Positions 37,486 through 47,236 of a DNA stretch of 64,000 nt are shown one piece after another. Position numbers and translations under genes: made by a program. This DNA is from Eubacteriaceae bacterium. GTDB lineage: Bacteria; Bacillota; Clostridia; Lachnospirales; Lachnospiraceae. The notes beneath the pieces were generated by a model. That model was not told the origin of the DNA and searched no databases. It saw only the letters and a program-made list of their open reading frames with translations. Where the stretch lies: positions 1 to 64,000 of the forward strand of contig CABIYF010000009.1 in the NCBI GenBank assembly GCA_902362875.1, read 5' to 3'. The stretch's first letter is position 1; each line of letters starts with the position of its first letter.

Positions 37486-38727
37486 TTGAGTACATTTATA
37501 CCAGCAGACATACTAATGCCACAAGTAGATTCTATGAAGAAATGGGCAGTGATCGCCTGCGATCAGTTTTCATCACAGCCGGAATACTGGAAAGAAGTAG
37601 AAGACTATGTAAAAGAAGCACCATCCACATTACATCTGATGCTTCCAGAAGCGAAACTTGGAAGTAAAGATGAAGATGAGAAAATCCGTAAAATTCAGTC
37701 CACAATGAAGAATTATGTGGACAACCATCTGTTGAAAACATACGAAAAATCATTTATATATGTGGAAAGAACCCTGCAAAATGGCAAGATACGAAGAGGA
37801 GTAGTAGGTGTAATCGATCTGGAAGAATACAGCTACACACCAGAAGATGAGGCAAAGATTCGCTCTACAGAGAAAACAGTCATGGAGAGAATTCCGCCAA
37901 GAATGAAGATTCGATATCAGGCACCGATTGAATTGCCACATGTGATTTTGCTTTGTGATGATTGGAAGAATGAATTATTGGAATTAATTACACAAAATAA
38001 AAAAAATATGTTACAATTGTATGAGTTTGATCTGATGCAAAAAGGCGGACATATTGCAGGATGGCTGGTAGATGGAGAACTTAAAGAACAATTTATTAAG
38101 CGATTACAGCAATATGAGCAGATGATGGCAGAAAAATATAAAGATTTGAGTGAACATCCAATGTACTATGCAGTAGGAGATGGAAATCATTCTCTAGCAA
38201 CTGCTAAAGCATGTTACGAGAAGTTAAAACAAAATCATCAGTGGAAACATGTAGAGAATCATCTGGCAAGATATGCATTAGTAGAACTGGAAAATCTTCA
38301 CGATGATTCCCAGCAGTTTGAACCAATCCACAGGGTTATCACAGGAACTGATCCACAAGAATTAGTAGAAGCACTGAAAGAACAGTGTTGTGGTCAAAAT
38401 GGACAGGAAATCAGATGTTATTATGGAAACAAAGAAGAAGTATTACATCTGAATCTTCATGAACATCAATTGGCAGTAGATAAAGTTCAGACATTTCTTG
38501 ATAAATATTTAATAGAAAATTCAGGAGTCGTTGATTATATTCATGGGGAAGATGTACTGAAAAAACTTGCAAAACAGGAGAATGCGGTGGGAATTGAATT
38601 ACCAGCAATGGAAAAAGATCAGTTGTTCCCAAGTGTAATGACAGATGGAACACTGCCAAGAAAGACATTTTCCATGGGACATGCAAGTGAGAAAAGGTAT
38701 TACATAGAGGGAAGAGCAATTAAATAA
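37486..38727 (+). CDS. DUF1015 family protein
   Basis: 413 residues starting from TTG with AGAGGAAT upstream. It matches the DUF1015 pattern (ADILMPQ...WAVIACDQFSSQPEYW; DLEEYSYTPEDEAKIRSTE; YYAVGDGNHSLATAKACYE; C-terminal FSMGHASEKRYYIEGR). Conserved HxS/Gly motifs suggest an enzyme, but its reaction is unknown. It lies 18 bases after glf in the surface polymer region, although homologues elsewhere usually sit near serine metabolism genes. Confidence 0.82.
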   Translation: MSTFIPADILMPQVDSMKKWAVIACDQFSSQPEYWKEVEDYVKEAPSTLHLMLPEAKLGSKDEDEKIRKIQSTMKNYVDNHLLKTYEKSFIYVERTLQNGKIRRGVVGVIDLEEYSYTPEDEAKIRSTEKTVMERIPPRMKIRYQAPIELPHVILLCDDWKNELLELITQNKKNMLQLYEFDLMQKGGHIAGWLVDGELKEQFIKRLQQYEQMMAEKYKDLSEHPMYYAVGDGNHSLATAKACYEKLKQNHQWKHVENHLARYALVELENLHDDSQQFEPIHRVITGTDPQELVEALKEQCCGQNGQEIRCYYGNKEEVLHLNLHEHQLAVDKVQTFLDKYLIENSGVVDYIHGEDVLKKLAKQENAVGIELPAMEKDQLFPSVMTDGTLPRKTFSMGHASEKRYYIEGRAIK

Positions 38728-38778
38728 AACATTAAGAGAGAAAGGCAGAAAAAGAAACAATAAAGGGATAGAGGAATC

Positions 38779-40431
38779 ATGAAAAAATTGAATAATTATT
38801 TGGAAATAAGAGTAAAAATTTTCTTATCATTATTATTAGCGGGAATACAAATTATAGGATATAGTTTTTCTGTACAGAATAACTGGAATTTGGTATTTCA
38901 GAAGAAAATGTTAATTGTGTGGTTGATTGGAAGTGCTTTATTTTTTGTGGTTATATCTTTGGTATATAGAGTTTTAGATAAACTAGAAGATAAGGATAAA
39001 ACAAGTTTTGAAATTACTCGCAAAAAAGTAGTTATACTAGCATTGATTTTATTATTATGTTGGCTGCCATATATAATCATATTTTATCCAGGTAGTGCAA
39101 ATCCAGATGTGGGCGATCAATTAGGACAGTTTTTCCACAATAGTACAATGTGCTGGACAGCTAAATATGTGAATTTAGTGAATCCAGAACGATCATTGTG
39201 GAACAATCATCATCCAGTATTTCATACATTGATATTAGGATTGTTTGTGGAGTTTGGTAAAAACATTGGACATAAGACAATTGGACTTTTTTGTTTGACG
39301 ATGATTCAGATAATACTTATGATAGGAGTGTTTGCTTATATAATACTTTATCTGAAAAAAGTTAATGTAAATAAAAAGATTGTAAGAATTATTTTTGTCT
39401 TTTACGCATTATGGCCTTTGGCACCATTAACAACATTATCCTTATGTAAGGATACATTTTTCACTATATGTGTATTGATAGCAACCATCATGTTGTTTCA
39501 TATGCTAAAAAGTCCGGTAGATTTTTATGAAAATAAGAAAAATTTAATTGGACTTATTATTGTATTTATCCTTATGGGATTATTTCGAAATAATGGATTG
39601 TATCTACTGATTGTAGCATTACCAATCTTTTTACTTATTGGAAAAGGTGCGAGAAAACGAATTTTTGTCAGTTTTTTAATACCAATAATATTTCTAGGTG
39701 TATTTATGCCGAAAGTAGTATTTCGAGCAGCACAGATTGCACCGGGAAGTGAAAAAGAGATGTTGAGTGTGCCATTACAGCAGGTTGCCAGAGTTTTGAA
39801 AGAACATGAAAAGAAAATATCAACAAAAGATAAGAAGATTATAGAAAATACAATGTGTCCAGGAAGGGATTATCATTTTTTAATACAGGTATATAATCCA
39901 AGATTTGCAGATCCAGTAAAAGCAACATATAATAAACAGCAGACAGCAAAACAAAAACAAGATTTTTTGAAAGTCTGGAAGAAATATTTGTTTAGGTATC
40001 CGGGGGTATATATACAGGCTGCAATTAACAACAACTATGAATATTTCTATTATGAAAGATATGGAAAAGGTGTATTGTATTATAATGGCATAACCGTTGA
40101 AAAAGAATATTTTTTGGGGATGGAAAATAGTCCTAGAACGAAAGCGATTCGTTCAAAAATATGGAATACAATGTATTCTATAAAAGAAAATCCATATATT
40201 GGTTGGATTTTTAATATAGGATTTTATATGAATATTTTTATAATTATAATGGTATATGCATTAATTAAAAAAAAGTATAAAACAATAGCGGCATTTAGTT
40301 TGATTATACTAAATATGGGGATCAACTTAATAGGACCAATTGTTTATATGCGGTATGCTTATTTCTTTATTATGAGCATTCCGTTAATATTAGGGTTTAT
40401 ACAAGATGAAAAAGACATAAAGGAGAGGTAG
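38779..40431 (+). CDS. Large polytopic membrane protein, GT-C-like (DUF6020-like)
   Basis: 550 residues with about 12 membrane helices and an extracytoplasmic loop around residues 320-440. Visible patterns are PGSANPDVGDQLGQFFH and NHHPVFHTLILGLF in the first half and LWPLAPLTTLSLCKDTFF in the middle; the conserved Asp and His residues in early loops resemble GT-C transferases. It probably moves a lipid-linked sugar onto a surface polymer, working with the adjacent GT2 gene four bases on. DNA here is clearly more AT-rich than at glf. Family name is from memory and moderate. Confidence 0.65.
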   Translation: MKKLNNYLEIRVKIFLSLLLAGIQIIGYSFSVQNNWNLVFQKKMLIVWLIGSALFFVVISLVYRVLDKLEDKDKTSFEITRKKVVILALILLLCWLPYIIIFYPGSANPDVGDQLGQFFHNSTMCWTAKYVNLVNPERSLWNNHHPVFHTLILGLFVEFGKNIGHKTIGLFCLTMIQIILMIGVFAYIILYLKKVNVNKKIVRIIFVFYALWPLAPLTTLSLCKDTFFTICVLIATIMLFHMLKSPVDFYENKKNLIGLIIVFILMGLFRNNGLYLLIVALPIFLLIGKGARKRIFVSFLIPIIFLGVFMPKVVFRAAQIAPGSEKEMLSVPLQQVARVLKEHEKKISTKDKKIIENTMCPGRDYHFLIQVYNPRFADPVKATYNKQQTAKQKQDFLKVWKKYLFRYPGVYIQAAINNNYEYFYYERYGKGVLYYNGITVEKEYFLGMENSPRTKAIRSKIWNTMYSIKENPYIGWIFNIGFYMNIFIIIMVYALIKKKYKTIAAFSLIILNMGINLIGPIVYMRYAYFFIMSIPLILGFIQDEKDIKER

Positions 40432-40435
40432 GAAA

Positions 40436-41368
40436 ATGGACAAAATAGCAGTATTAATTCCATGTTACAATGAGGAAAAGACAATTAAAAAGGTAATTGA
40501 TGACTGGAAAAAGGAATTACCAGAGGCAACGATCTATGTTTATAATAACAACTCAACAGATCATACAGCACAGATTGCCAAAGATGCTGGTGTCATAGTA
40601 AGAGATGAGTATCAACAGGGAAAAGGAAATGTTATCAGAAGAATGTTTCGAGAAATCAATGCGCAATGTTATATAATGATTGATGGAGATGACACATATC
40701 CTGCGGAATTTGGACGTGAGATGGCAGAAAAAGTATTAGAACGTAAAGTAGATATGGTGGTTGGAGACAGACTTTCATCAACATATTTTGAAGAAAACAA
40801 GCGACCTTTCCACAATTTTGGTAATAGTCTGGTACGAGGAACGATCAATCGTTTGTTTAAAAGTAATATAAGAGATATCATGACTGGATACAGAGCATTT
40901 AGCTATCAGTTTGTAAAAACATTCCCAGTATTGTCAAAAGGATTTGAGATTGAGACAGAGATGAGTATTCATGCGGTAGATAAAAACATGCTTGTTGAGA
41001 ATGTGATCATTGATTACAGAGACCGTCCAGATGGAAGTAAATCAAAATTAAATACTTATTCAGATGGAGCAAGGGTATTAAAGACAATCATGGGATTATA
41101 TAAAAATTATAAGCCAATGCAGTTTTTTGGATTATTAGCACTTGTTCTTGCAATTATTGCAGTTGCTATGTTTGCACCAGTCTTTACTTCTTATTTAAAA
41201 ACAGGACTAGTTGCAAAATTTCCAACATTGATTGTAAGTGGATTTGTTGCAATGGCATCATTGCAGTCATTTTTTGCAGGATTAATATTGTCAAGAATTG
41301 TACAGAAAGACCGTCAGTCATTTGAATATAAGTTGCAAATGGTACAGCTAAATCAAGATACAAAATAA
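40436..41368 (+). CDS. GT2 glycosyltransferase with two C-terminal membrane helices (DPM-like)
   Basis: 310 residues. GT2 motifs IPCYNEEKTIKKV, YNNNSTDHTAQ and MIDGDDTYPAE are present, then two membrane helices (about 225-245 and 260-285). Likely makes a polyprenyl-phosphate sugar. The 4-base gap to the preceding GT-C-like gene suggests they act as a pair, distinct from the CsbB/YfhO set. Confidence 0.85.
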   Translation: MDKIAVLIPCYNEEKTIKKVIDDWKKELPEATIYVYNNNSTDHTAQIAKDAGVIVRDEYQQGKGNVIRRMFREINAQCYIMIDGDDTYPAEFGREMAEKVLERKVDMVVGDRLSSTYFEENKRPFHNFGNSLVRGTINRLFKSNIRDIMTGYRAFSYQFVKTFPVLSKGFEIETEMSIHAVDKNMLVENVIIDYRDRPDGSKSKLNTYSDGARVLKTIMGLYKNYKPMQFFGLLALVLAIIAVAMFAPVFTSYLKTGLVAKFPTLIVSGFVAMASLQSFFAGLILSRIVQKDRQSFEYKLQMVQLNQDTK

Positions 41369-41385
41369 AAAGGGAGAACTATAGG

Positions 41386-41831
41386 ATGAATTTTACGAAA
41401 AAAGATACATTATGTATGAAAGGAATAGCAATATTGGTGATGTTTTTCATCATAATTATGTGGGACTAGATTGTTGGTTAAATTCACCTATATATACGCT
41501 GAATCGTTATTTATCTATGGGAAGGGATCGCACCAGCTTATATCGTTATATATGCATACATTTTTTTATGTGGTGTAAACCTTTGGTTGTAGTGTTACAG
41601 TTTTTAGGGAAACATTCAATGAATATGTTTTTGACCCATACAATGTTTCGAGCAGTTTATTTTCACGATTTTATATATTCTTTTTATAATATATGGATTG
41701 ATTATATTGTTCTTATTGCAGTTTCAGTTGCAACATCAATTTGTATTGAGTTTGTTAAGAAACTAATTCGATATGGAAAAATAACGAAATATATAAAAAT
41801 TAAAGCATGTAGTATGTTAAAATTGGAATAA
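41386..41831 (+). pseudogene. Remnant of an acyltransferase-3 (OafA-like) gene
   Basis: ATG at 41386 with GGGAG upstream encodes MNFTKKDTLCMKGIAILVMF, the normal opening of acyltransferase-3 membrane proteins, then stops at TAG 41467-41469. The expected continuation FHHNYVGLDCW lies in another frame, so there is a frameshift around 41448. Soon after, the frame jumps to the family's last helices (LQFLGKHSMNMFLTHTMF to the end at 41831). About 200 central residues are missing. It is broken by both a frameshift and a large internal deletion. Confidence 0.85.
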
Positions 41832-41859
41832 GGCAGACAATGCTCATAAATAAAAACTT

Positions 41860-41888
41860 TTGAATATATGTTAAGTGTGTTATTATAA
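41860..41888 (+). promoter_or_regulatory. Probable galE promoter
   Basis: TTGAAT (41860-41865), 17 bases, TTATAA (41883-41888), 45 bases before the galE ATG. Confidence 0.45.
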
Positions 41889-41932
41889 AAGGTAGTGTAA
41901 ATATTAATGTAATTAATGATGGAGGAAAGATC

Positions 41933-42955
41933 ATGGCTATTTTAGTAGCAGGTGGTGCTGGATATATCGGCAGCCATACATGTGTAGAATTGTTAAAAGA
42001 AGGATACGAAGTTGTAGTAGTAGATAATTTATATAATTCAAGTGAAGAAGCATTAAAGAGAGTAGAACAGATTACAGGAAAGACTGTGAAATTCTATGAA
42101 GCTGATATTCTTGACAGAGAAGTTTTAAATAAGATTTTTGATGCAGAAGATATTGATTCAGTTATCAACTTTGCAGGTTTAAAAGCGGTTGGTGAATCAG
42201 TACAGAAACCATTAGAATATTATCATAACAATATTACAGGAACATTAATCTTATGTGATGTTATGAGAAATCATGGGGTAAAGAATATCATCTTTAGTTC
42301 ATCTGCAACAGTATATGGAGATCCAGCATTTATTCCAATCACAGAAGAATGCCCAAAAGGACAGATTACAAACCCTTATGGACAGACAAAAGGAATGTTA
42401 GAGCAGATTTTAACAGACTTCCATGTCGCAGACCCAGAATGGAACGTTGTGTTACTTCGTTACTTCAATCCAATTGGAGCACATGAAAGCGGACTGATCG
42501 GAGAAGATCCAAAAGGAATTCCAAACAACCTTGTACCATATATCGCACAGGTAGCAGTTGGAAAACTTGAGAAATTAGGAGTATTCGGTGACGATTACGA
42601 TACACCAGACGGAACAGGAGTCCGTGATTATATTCATGTAGTGGATCTTGCAAAAGGACATGTCAAAGCATTAAAGAAATTTGAACAGGAACCACAGGTA
42701 AGTATCTACAATCTTGGAACAGGAATTGGATATAGTGTATTAGATGTATTACATGCATATGAAGAAGCATGTGGTAAGAAACTTCCATATGAGATCAAAC
42801 CAAGAAGAGCTGGTGACATTGCAACATGTTACTGCGATGCAACAAAAGCAAAAGAAGAACTTGGATGGATTGCAGAAAAAGGAATCAAAGAAATGTGTGC
42901 TGATTCTTGGAAATGGCAGTCTATGAATCCAGATGGATATCGTACTGAAAAATAA
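41933..42955 (+). CDS. galE: UDP-glucose 4-epimerase
   Basis: A 340-residue extended SDR enzyme interconverting UDP-glucose and UDP-galactose. NAD motif [15 protein letters not shown], active-site SSSATVYGD and YGQTK (YxxxK) are present, and [20 protein letters not shown] is the family signature. UDP-galactose made here feeds glf. GGAGGAA precedes the ATG. Confidence 0.97.
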   Translation: MAILVAGGAGYIGSHTCVELLKEGYEVVVVDNLYNSSEEALKRVEQITGKTVKFYEADILDREVLNKIFDAEDIDSVINFAGLKAVGESVQKPLEYYHNNITGTLILCDVMRNHGVKNIIFSSSATVYGDPAFIPITEECPKGQITNPYGQTKGMLEQILTDFHVADPEWNVVLLRYFNPIGAHESGLIGEDPKGIPNNLVPYIAQVAVGKLEKLGVFGDDYDTPDGTGVRDYIHVVDLAKGHVKALKKFEQEPQVSIYNLGTGIGYSVLDVLHAYEEACGKKLPYEIKPRRAGDIATCYCDATKAKEELGWIAEKGIKEMCADSWKWQSMNPDGYRTEK

Positions 42956-42982
42956 TAATATAGCAACTAAAAAGAGACACAG

Positions 42983-43018
42983 CGGAGTTATGCAATGACA
43001 GAGTTATGCATAACTCCG
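42983..43018. terminator. Hairpin after galE
   Basis: CGGAGTTATGCA (42983-42994) pairs with TGCATAACTCCG (43007-43018) around a 12-base loop. No T-tract follows, so it is only a possible terminator. Confidence 0.5.
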
Positions 43019-43037
43019 TTGCGGTTATAAAATTAAA

Positions 43038-43066
43038 TTGAATCTTAGCCAGTAAAATAGTATAAT
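43038..43066 (+). promoter_or_regulatory. Promoter of the ABC exporter/teichoic acid operon
   Basis: TTGAAT (43038-43043), 17 bases, TATAAT (43061-43066), 40 bases before the GTG start of the permease. Confidence 0.75.
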
Positions 43067-43106
43067 AACAAATGATATATAGAAATAATAAAAATGGAGA
43101 AGTACA

Positions 43107-43883
43107 GTGAAAGCGTATATTGAAAATTTTAAAAAGTACAGATTCCTTTTATGGGAATTAGTAAAGAAAGGTGTCAAGTTAAAATACAGAAGATCTTATC
43201 TTGGAATTTTATGGACACTATTGGAACCATTAATGACAATGATCGTATTGAGTGTAGTATTCGGTACATTGTTTGGCAACAAAGATCCACACTTCCCAGT
43301 GTATATTCTTTGTGGACGACTGATGTATAGTTTCTTTTCATCTGCAACGAATGGTGCGATGAAAGCGATTAGGACGAACGCTGGTATGATAAAGAAGGTT
43401 TATGTACCAAAATATATTTACCCATTATCAAGCGTGTTATTTAATTATATTATTTTTGCAATCTCATTGATCGTGTTGGTTGCTGTTGGTGCAGTTTTAC
43501 ATGTATATCCAACAATTTATATGCTGCAGGCAATTGTGCCATTGTTTTTAATCTTGGTGACAGCATTTGGTGTAGGAATGATCTTATCTACTATGGCGGT
43601 ATTTTTCCGTGACCTTGAATATTTATGGTCTGTAGGACTGATGATCATTATGTATGCATCTGCTATTTTCTATTATCCAGAGAGACTGTTAAATTCAGGA
43701 TTTGGATGGATCTTAAAGTTAAATCCATTATATCTTCTGATCCATAACTTCAGACAGGCAGTTTTTGGTATGCCAATGAATCTGAAATTTTTAGCAGCAT
43801 CAGTATTATTTGCAATTGTAAGCGTGATTGTAGGATTGGTTTTCTTCTATAAGAAGCAAGATGAATTCATTCTGCATATTTAG
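43107..43883 (+). CDS. ABC-2 type polysaccharide/teichoic acid permease (TagG/Wzm-like)
   Basis: A 258-residue permease with six membrane helices, starting from GTG after AATGGAGA. RRSYLGILWTLLEPLMTM is the ABC-2 polysaccharide exporter signature, and LNPLYLLIHNFRQAVFG lies near the end. It pairs with the ATPase 9 bases downstream to move an undecaprenyl-linked glycerophosphate polymer across the membrane. Confidence 0.93.
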   Translation: MKAYIENFKKYRFLLWELVKKGVKLKYRRSYLGILWTLLEPLMTMIVLSVVFGTLFGNKDPHFPVYILCGRLMYSFFSSATNGAMKAIRTNAGMIKKVYVPKYIYPLSSVLFNYIIFAISLIVLVAVGAVLHVYPTIYMLQAIVPLFLILVTAFGVGMILSTMAVFFRDLEYLWSVGLMIIMYASAIFYYPERLLNSGFGWILKLNPLYLLIHNFRQAVFGMPMNLKFLAASVLFAIVSVIVGLVFFYKKQDEFILHI

Positions 43884-43892
43884 GAGGGTATC

Positions 43893-44633
43893 ATGGCAAA
43901 GAAAGAAGTATTAAAGGTTGAACATGTTGGAATGAAGTTCAACTTAAGTCAGGAAAAAGTAGATGACTTAAAGGATTATGTAATTAAATTATTAAAACAT
44001 CAGATTTCATACAATGAATTCTGGGCATTAAAAGATATTAACTTTACACTGAATAAAGGAGATCGTCTGGGTATTCTTGGATTGAATGGTGCAGGAAAGA
44101 GTACTCTGTTAAAAGTTATCGCAGGAGTATTGAAAGCGACAGAAGGAACAGTAACATCAAAAGGAAAGATTGCACCACTTCTGGAACTTGGAGCTGGATT
44201 TGATCAGCAGTATACAGGACGTGAGAACATTTATCTGTATGGAGCGGTTCTTGGATTTTCAAAGAAGTTTCTGGACGAGAAATTAGATGAGATCATTGAG
44301 TTCTCTGAACTTGGAAAGTTTATTGACGTGCCAGTTAAGAATTATTCTTCTGGTATGAAGTCAAGACTTGGATTCTCTGTAGCAACATTAGTAGAACCAG
44401 ACATTTTGATTTTGGATGAAGTACTATCTGTTGGAGATGCGAAATTCAGAAAGAAGAGTGAAGCGAAGATCATGAGTATGTTTGATAAAGGAGTTACGGT
44501 ATTATTTGTATCCCATTCCTTAGATCAGGTAAAGAGACTTTGCAATAAAGCAATCTTACTGGAAAAAGGTCAGATCATCTCTCGTGGTTCAATCGAAGAA
44601 GTAAGTAAAGTATATGAAGAAAAAACAAAATAA
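43893..44633 (+). CDS. ABC transporter ATPase for polymer export (TagH/Wzt-like)
   Basis: A 246-residue nucleotide-binding protein: Walker A GLNGAGKST, signature NYSSGMKSRLGFS, Walker B DILILDEVLSVGD and switch His in LFVSHSLDQ. It lacks the long C-terminal carbohydrate-binding domain of Wzt, so export probably does not need terminal-sugar recognition. It forms the exporter with the preceding permease. Confidence 0.94.
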   Translation: MAKKEVLKVEHVGMKFNLSQEKVDDLKDYVIKLLKHQISYNEFWALKDINFTLNKGDRLGILGLNGAGKSTLLKVIAGVLKATEGTVTSKGKIAPLLELGAGFDQQYTGRENIYLYGAVLGFSKKFLDEKLDEIIEFSELGKFIDVPVKNYSSGMKSRLGFSVATLVEPDILILDEVLSVGDAKFRKKSEAKIMSMFDKGVTVLFVSHSLDQVKRLCNKAILLEKGQIISRGSIEEVSKVYEEKTK

Positions 44634-44657
44634 AACAGAGTACAAGGAGTTTTTAAA

Positions 44658-45074
44658 ATGAAGAAAGTTATCACATATGGAACATTTGACCTGTTACATG
44701 CAGGACATATCAATCTGTTAAGAAGAGCAAAAGAACTTGGAGATTATCTGATCGTTGTTGTCTCAACAGATGAGTTTAACTGGAATGAAAAACAGAAGAA
44801 ATGTTATTTTACCTATGAGGAAAGAAAAAAACTGGTAGAAGCAGTTCGTTACGTTGATTTAGTGATTCCTGAAAACAGCTGGGATCAGAAGGTTTCCGAT
44901 GTACAGGAATATCATGTTGATACATTTGTTATGGGAGATGACTGGAAAGGTAAATTTGATTTCTTAAAAGATTACTGCGAAGTTGTTTATCTTCCAAGAA
45001 CAGAAGGAATCTCTACAACAAAGATCAAGAAAGATCTTGGACTTGGAACAACAATTACAAAAGAGGATGAATAG
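44658..45074 (+). CDS. tagD: Glycerol-3-phosphate cytidylyltransferase
   Basis: A 138-residue TagD making CDP-glycerol from CTP and glycerol-3-phosphate. [18 protein letters not shown] holds the HxGH site and [11 protein letters not shown] the second signature. Its product is the donor for the TagB/TagF-like enzymes at 45081, 47237 and 23025. AAGGAG precedes the ATG. Confidence 0.97.
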   Translation: MKKVITYGTFDLLHAGHINLLRRAKELGDYLIVVVSTDEFNWNEKQKKCYFTYEERKKLVEAVRYVDLVIPENSWDQKVSDVQEYHVDTFVMGDDWKGKFDFLKDYCEVVYLPRTEGISTTKIKKDLGLGTTITKEDE

Positions 45075-45080
45075 TGCTTT

Positions 45081-46259
45081 ATGAATATGAAACAGTTAAT
45101 AAAGAAATATACAATTAAAATTTATAAGAAATTAACACATATAATCCCAACAAGCAAGAAAATCATCATTTTCCAGAGCAGTAACGGAAGAAACTATACA
45201 GGAAACCCTCGTTATATTTATGAGGAGATGATCCGTCAGGGATTAGATAAGAAATATAAATGTATCTGGTTTTTATTTGATACAAGTATTGAGGTGCCAG
45301 GAAATTGCAAGAAGATCAGAAATAACTATTTCCCATATTTCTGGTATCTGATGAGAGCGGGATTCTGGGTATTTGACAGTCGTCAGCCTAAGTACTGCAG
45401 AAAGAAAAAGAATGTAACATATATCCAGACATGGCATGGAACACCACTTAAGAAGTTAGCTCTTGATATGGACCGTATGGATATGGGTGGAAGCACAAAT
45501 ATCGAAGGATATCACAGAAAGTTCCTTGCAACATGTAATGACTGGGATTACCTTGTATCACAGAATAGTTTTTCAACAGAGATCTTCAAATCCTGTTTTG
45601 CATTTAAAGACAGACCAATTCTTCAGATTGGATATCCAAGAAATGATATTCTGATCAGAGATAACAACAAAGAAAAGATCGACGAATACAAGAAGAAACT
45701 TGGATTACCATTAGATAAGAAGATCATCTTATACGCTCCAACATGGAGAGATAACGAATATAGTGTCAAAGGAAAATACAAATTTGTATCCAAACTTGAT
45801 TTTGATAAGGCACAGAAAGAATTATCTGATGAATATATTTTCATCGTAAAATATCATTATCTTGTATCAGATAAGATTGACTGGAGCCCATATAAAGGAT
45901 TCGTTTATACATTTGATGAAACAAAAGACATTGCATGGCTCTATCTTGTATCAGACATGATGATCACAGACTATTCATCTGTAATGTTTGACTATAGTTT
46001 ATTAAAGAGACCAATGTTATTCTTTGCATATGATCTGGAAAATTATAAAGAAAATCTTAGAGGATTTTATTTTGATTTTGTGGAAGAAGCTCCAGGACCA
46101 ATTTCAAAGAATACAGATCAGCTGATTGAGGATATTAAAACTTATGATCCATCAGAATGGAAAGAAAAATATCAGGCATATAGTGCAAAATACAATCATG
46201 TGGATGATGGACACGCATCTGAGCATATCGTTGATCTGATAAAGAAAAAAAGCAGATAG
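45081..46259 (+). CDS. CDP-glycerol glycerophosphotransferase (TagB/TagF-like)
   Basis: A 392-residue enzyme with TWHGTPLKKLALDMDRM, IILYAPTWRDNEYS and MITDYSSVMFDYSLL, the full signature set for transfer of glycerol phosphate from CDP-glycerol to a polyprenyl-linked acceptor on the cytoplasmic membrane face. Its size fits a TagB-type primase or short TagF polymerase. It begins 7 bases after tagD. Confidence 0.93.
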   Translation: MNMKQLIKKYTIKIYKKLTHIIPTSKKIIIFQSSNGRNYTGNPRYIYEEMIRQGLDKKYKCIWFLFDTSIEVPGNCKKIRNNYFPYFWYLMRAGFWVFDSRQPKYCRKKKNVTYIQTWHGTPLKKLALDMDRMDMGGSTNIEGYHRKFLATCNDWDYLVSQNSFSTEIFKSCFAFKDRPILQIGYPRNDILIRDNNKEKIDEYKKKLGLPLDKKIILYAPTWRDNEYSVKGKYKFVSKLDFDKAQKELSDEYIFIVKYHYLVSDKIDWSPYKGFVYTFDETKDIAWLYLVSDMMITDYSSVMFDYSLLKRPMLFFAYDLENYKENLRGFYFDFVEEAPGPISKNTDQLIEDIKTYDPSEWKEKYQAYSAKYNHVDDGHASEHIVDLIKKKSR

Positions 46260-46290
46260 ATAAAATTTGTCAGGAGGTTTGAAAACAATT

Positions 46291-47226
46291 ATGGTAACGA
46301 TTCTGTTAGCGACATTGAATGGAGAGGATTATTTAAAAGCGCAGTTAGAATCAATTGCAGCTCAGACCTATGAAAACTGGCAGCTGATCGTTGGGGATGA
46401 TGGTTCTACCGATCATACGATCAGCATTATAGAAGAATTCAGCAAGAAACATCCAGATCAGGTAACGATCATAAAGAATGATCCGCCGCAGGGAAGTGCC
46501 AAAGACAATTTTATTTCCCTGTTGCGTAATTCTTATGGACCATACTTTATGTTCTGTGATCAGGATGACGTATGGAAGCCGGATAAGATTTATCTGACAT
46601 TACAGAAGATGGAGTCTTTGGAAGCTCGATATGGAGACAAGATACCGATTCTGGTGCATTCAGATTTATCTGTGGCGGACAGCAATCTGGAGATGATCGC
46701 AGAATCATTTTTCCAGTATGCGGATATTCCAAAGAGAATTGTGTTAAACCAGCTGATGGTTCAGAATTCAGTGACAGGATGTACGGTGATGATCAATCGC
46801 TGTCTGCAACAGTATTTTCTGCGGGAACTGCCGATTTCCAAGATCATCATGCATGATTACTGGGCAGCACTGATCGCAAAAGTCTTTGGCAAGATTGGAT
46901 TTGTCAATGAATCCACGATGTATTACCGTCAGCACGGCAACAACTCTGTTGGAGCCAAGAATGCGAAGAATCCGGTATATTTATATCATCGTCTCAAAGA
47001 AGGTAAGAACAGTTACCGAAGGATGATGATCGAATCTATGGAGCAGGTACAAGGCTTTGTGGATACTTATGGTGAAGAGATAGACAGCCTGGACGTATAT
47101 GAACTTTTAGCATGTTATGGTGAGTTATATTACAAAGGAAAGCTGCGTCGTTTAAGCTTCTATAAGAACAACCATGTATTAAAGGAAGGAAATGTCCGCA
47201 AGCTGATGCAGTGGCTGTGGGGATAA
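46291..47226 (+). CDS. GT2 glycosyltransferase (rhamnosyltransferase-like)
   Basis: 311 residues. TILLATLNGEDYLKAQLESI, VGDDGSTDHT and MFCDQDDVWKPDKI mark a GT2 enzyme of the RfbN/rhamnosyltransferase-like group; no membrane helices. It likely adds one sugar of the linkage unit or repeat. A longer frame begins at a TTG before the AGGAGG site, so ATG at 46291, after that site, is used. Confidence 0.85.
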   Translation: MVTILLATLNGEDYLKAQLESIAAQTYENWQLIVGDDGSTDHTISIIEEFSKKHPDQVTIIKNDPPQGSAKDNFISLLRNSYGPYFMFCDQDDVWKPDKIYLTLQKMESLEARYGDKIPILVHSDLSVADSNLEMIAESFFQYADIPKRIVLNQLMVQNSVTGCTVMINRCLQQYFLRELPISKIIMHDYWAALIAKVFGKIGFVNESTMYYRQHGNNSVGAKNAKNPVYLYHRLKEGKNSYRRMMIESMEQVQGFVDTYGEEIDSLDVYELLACYGELYYKGKLRRLSFYKNNHVLKEGNVRKLMQWLWG

Positions 47227-47236
47227 AGGGGTATTT

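Noticed and set aside
41412..41831. A 139-residue functional protein
   Set aside because: It is the out-of-frame tail of an acyltransferase whose real start is at 41386 and ends early; it has no RBS of its own.
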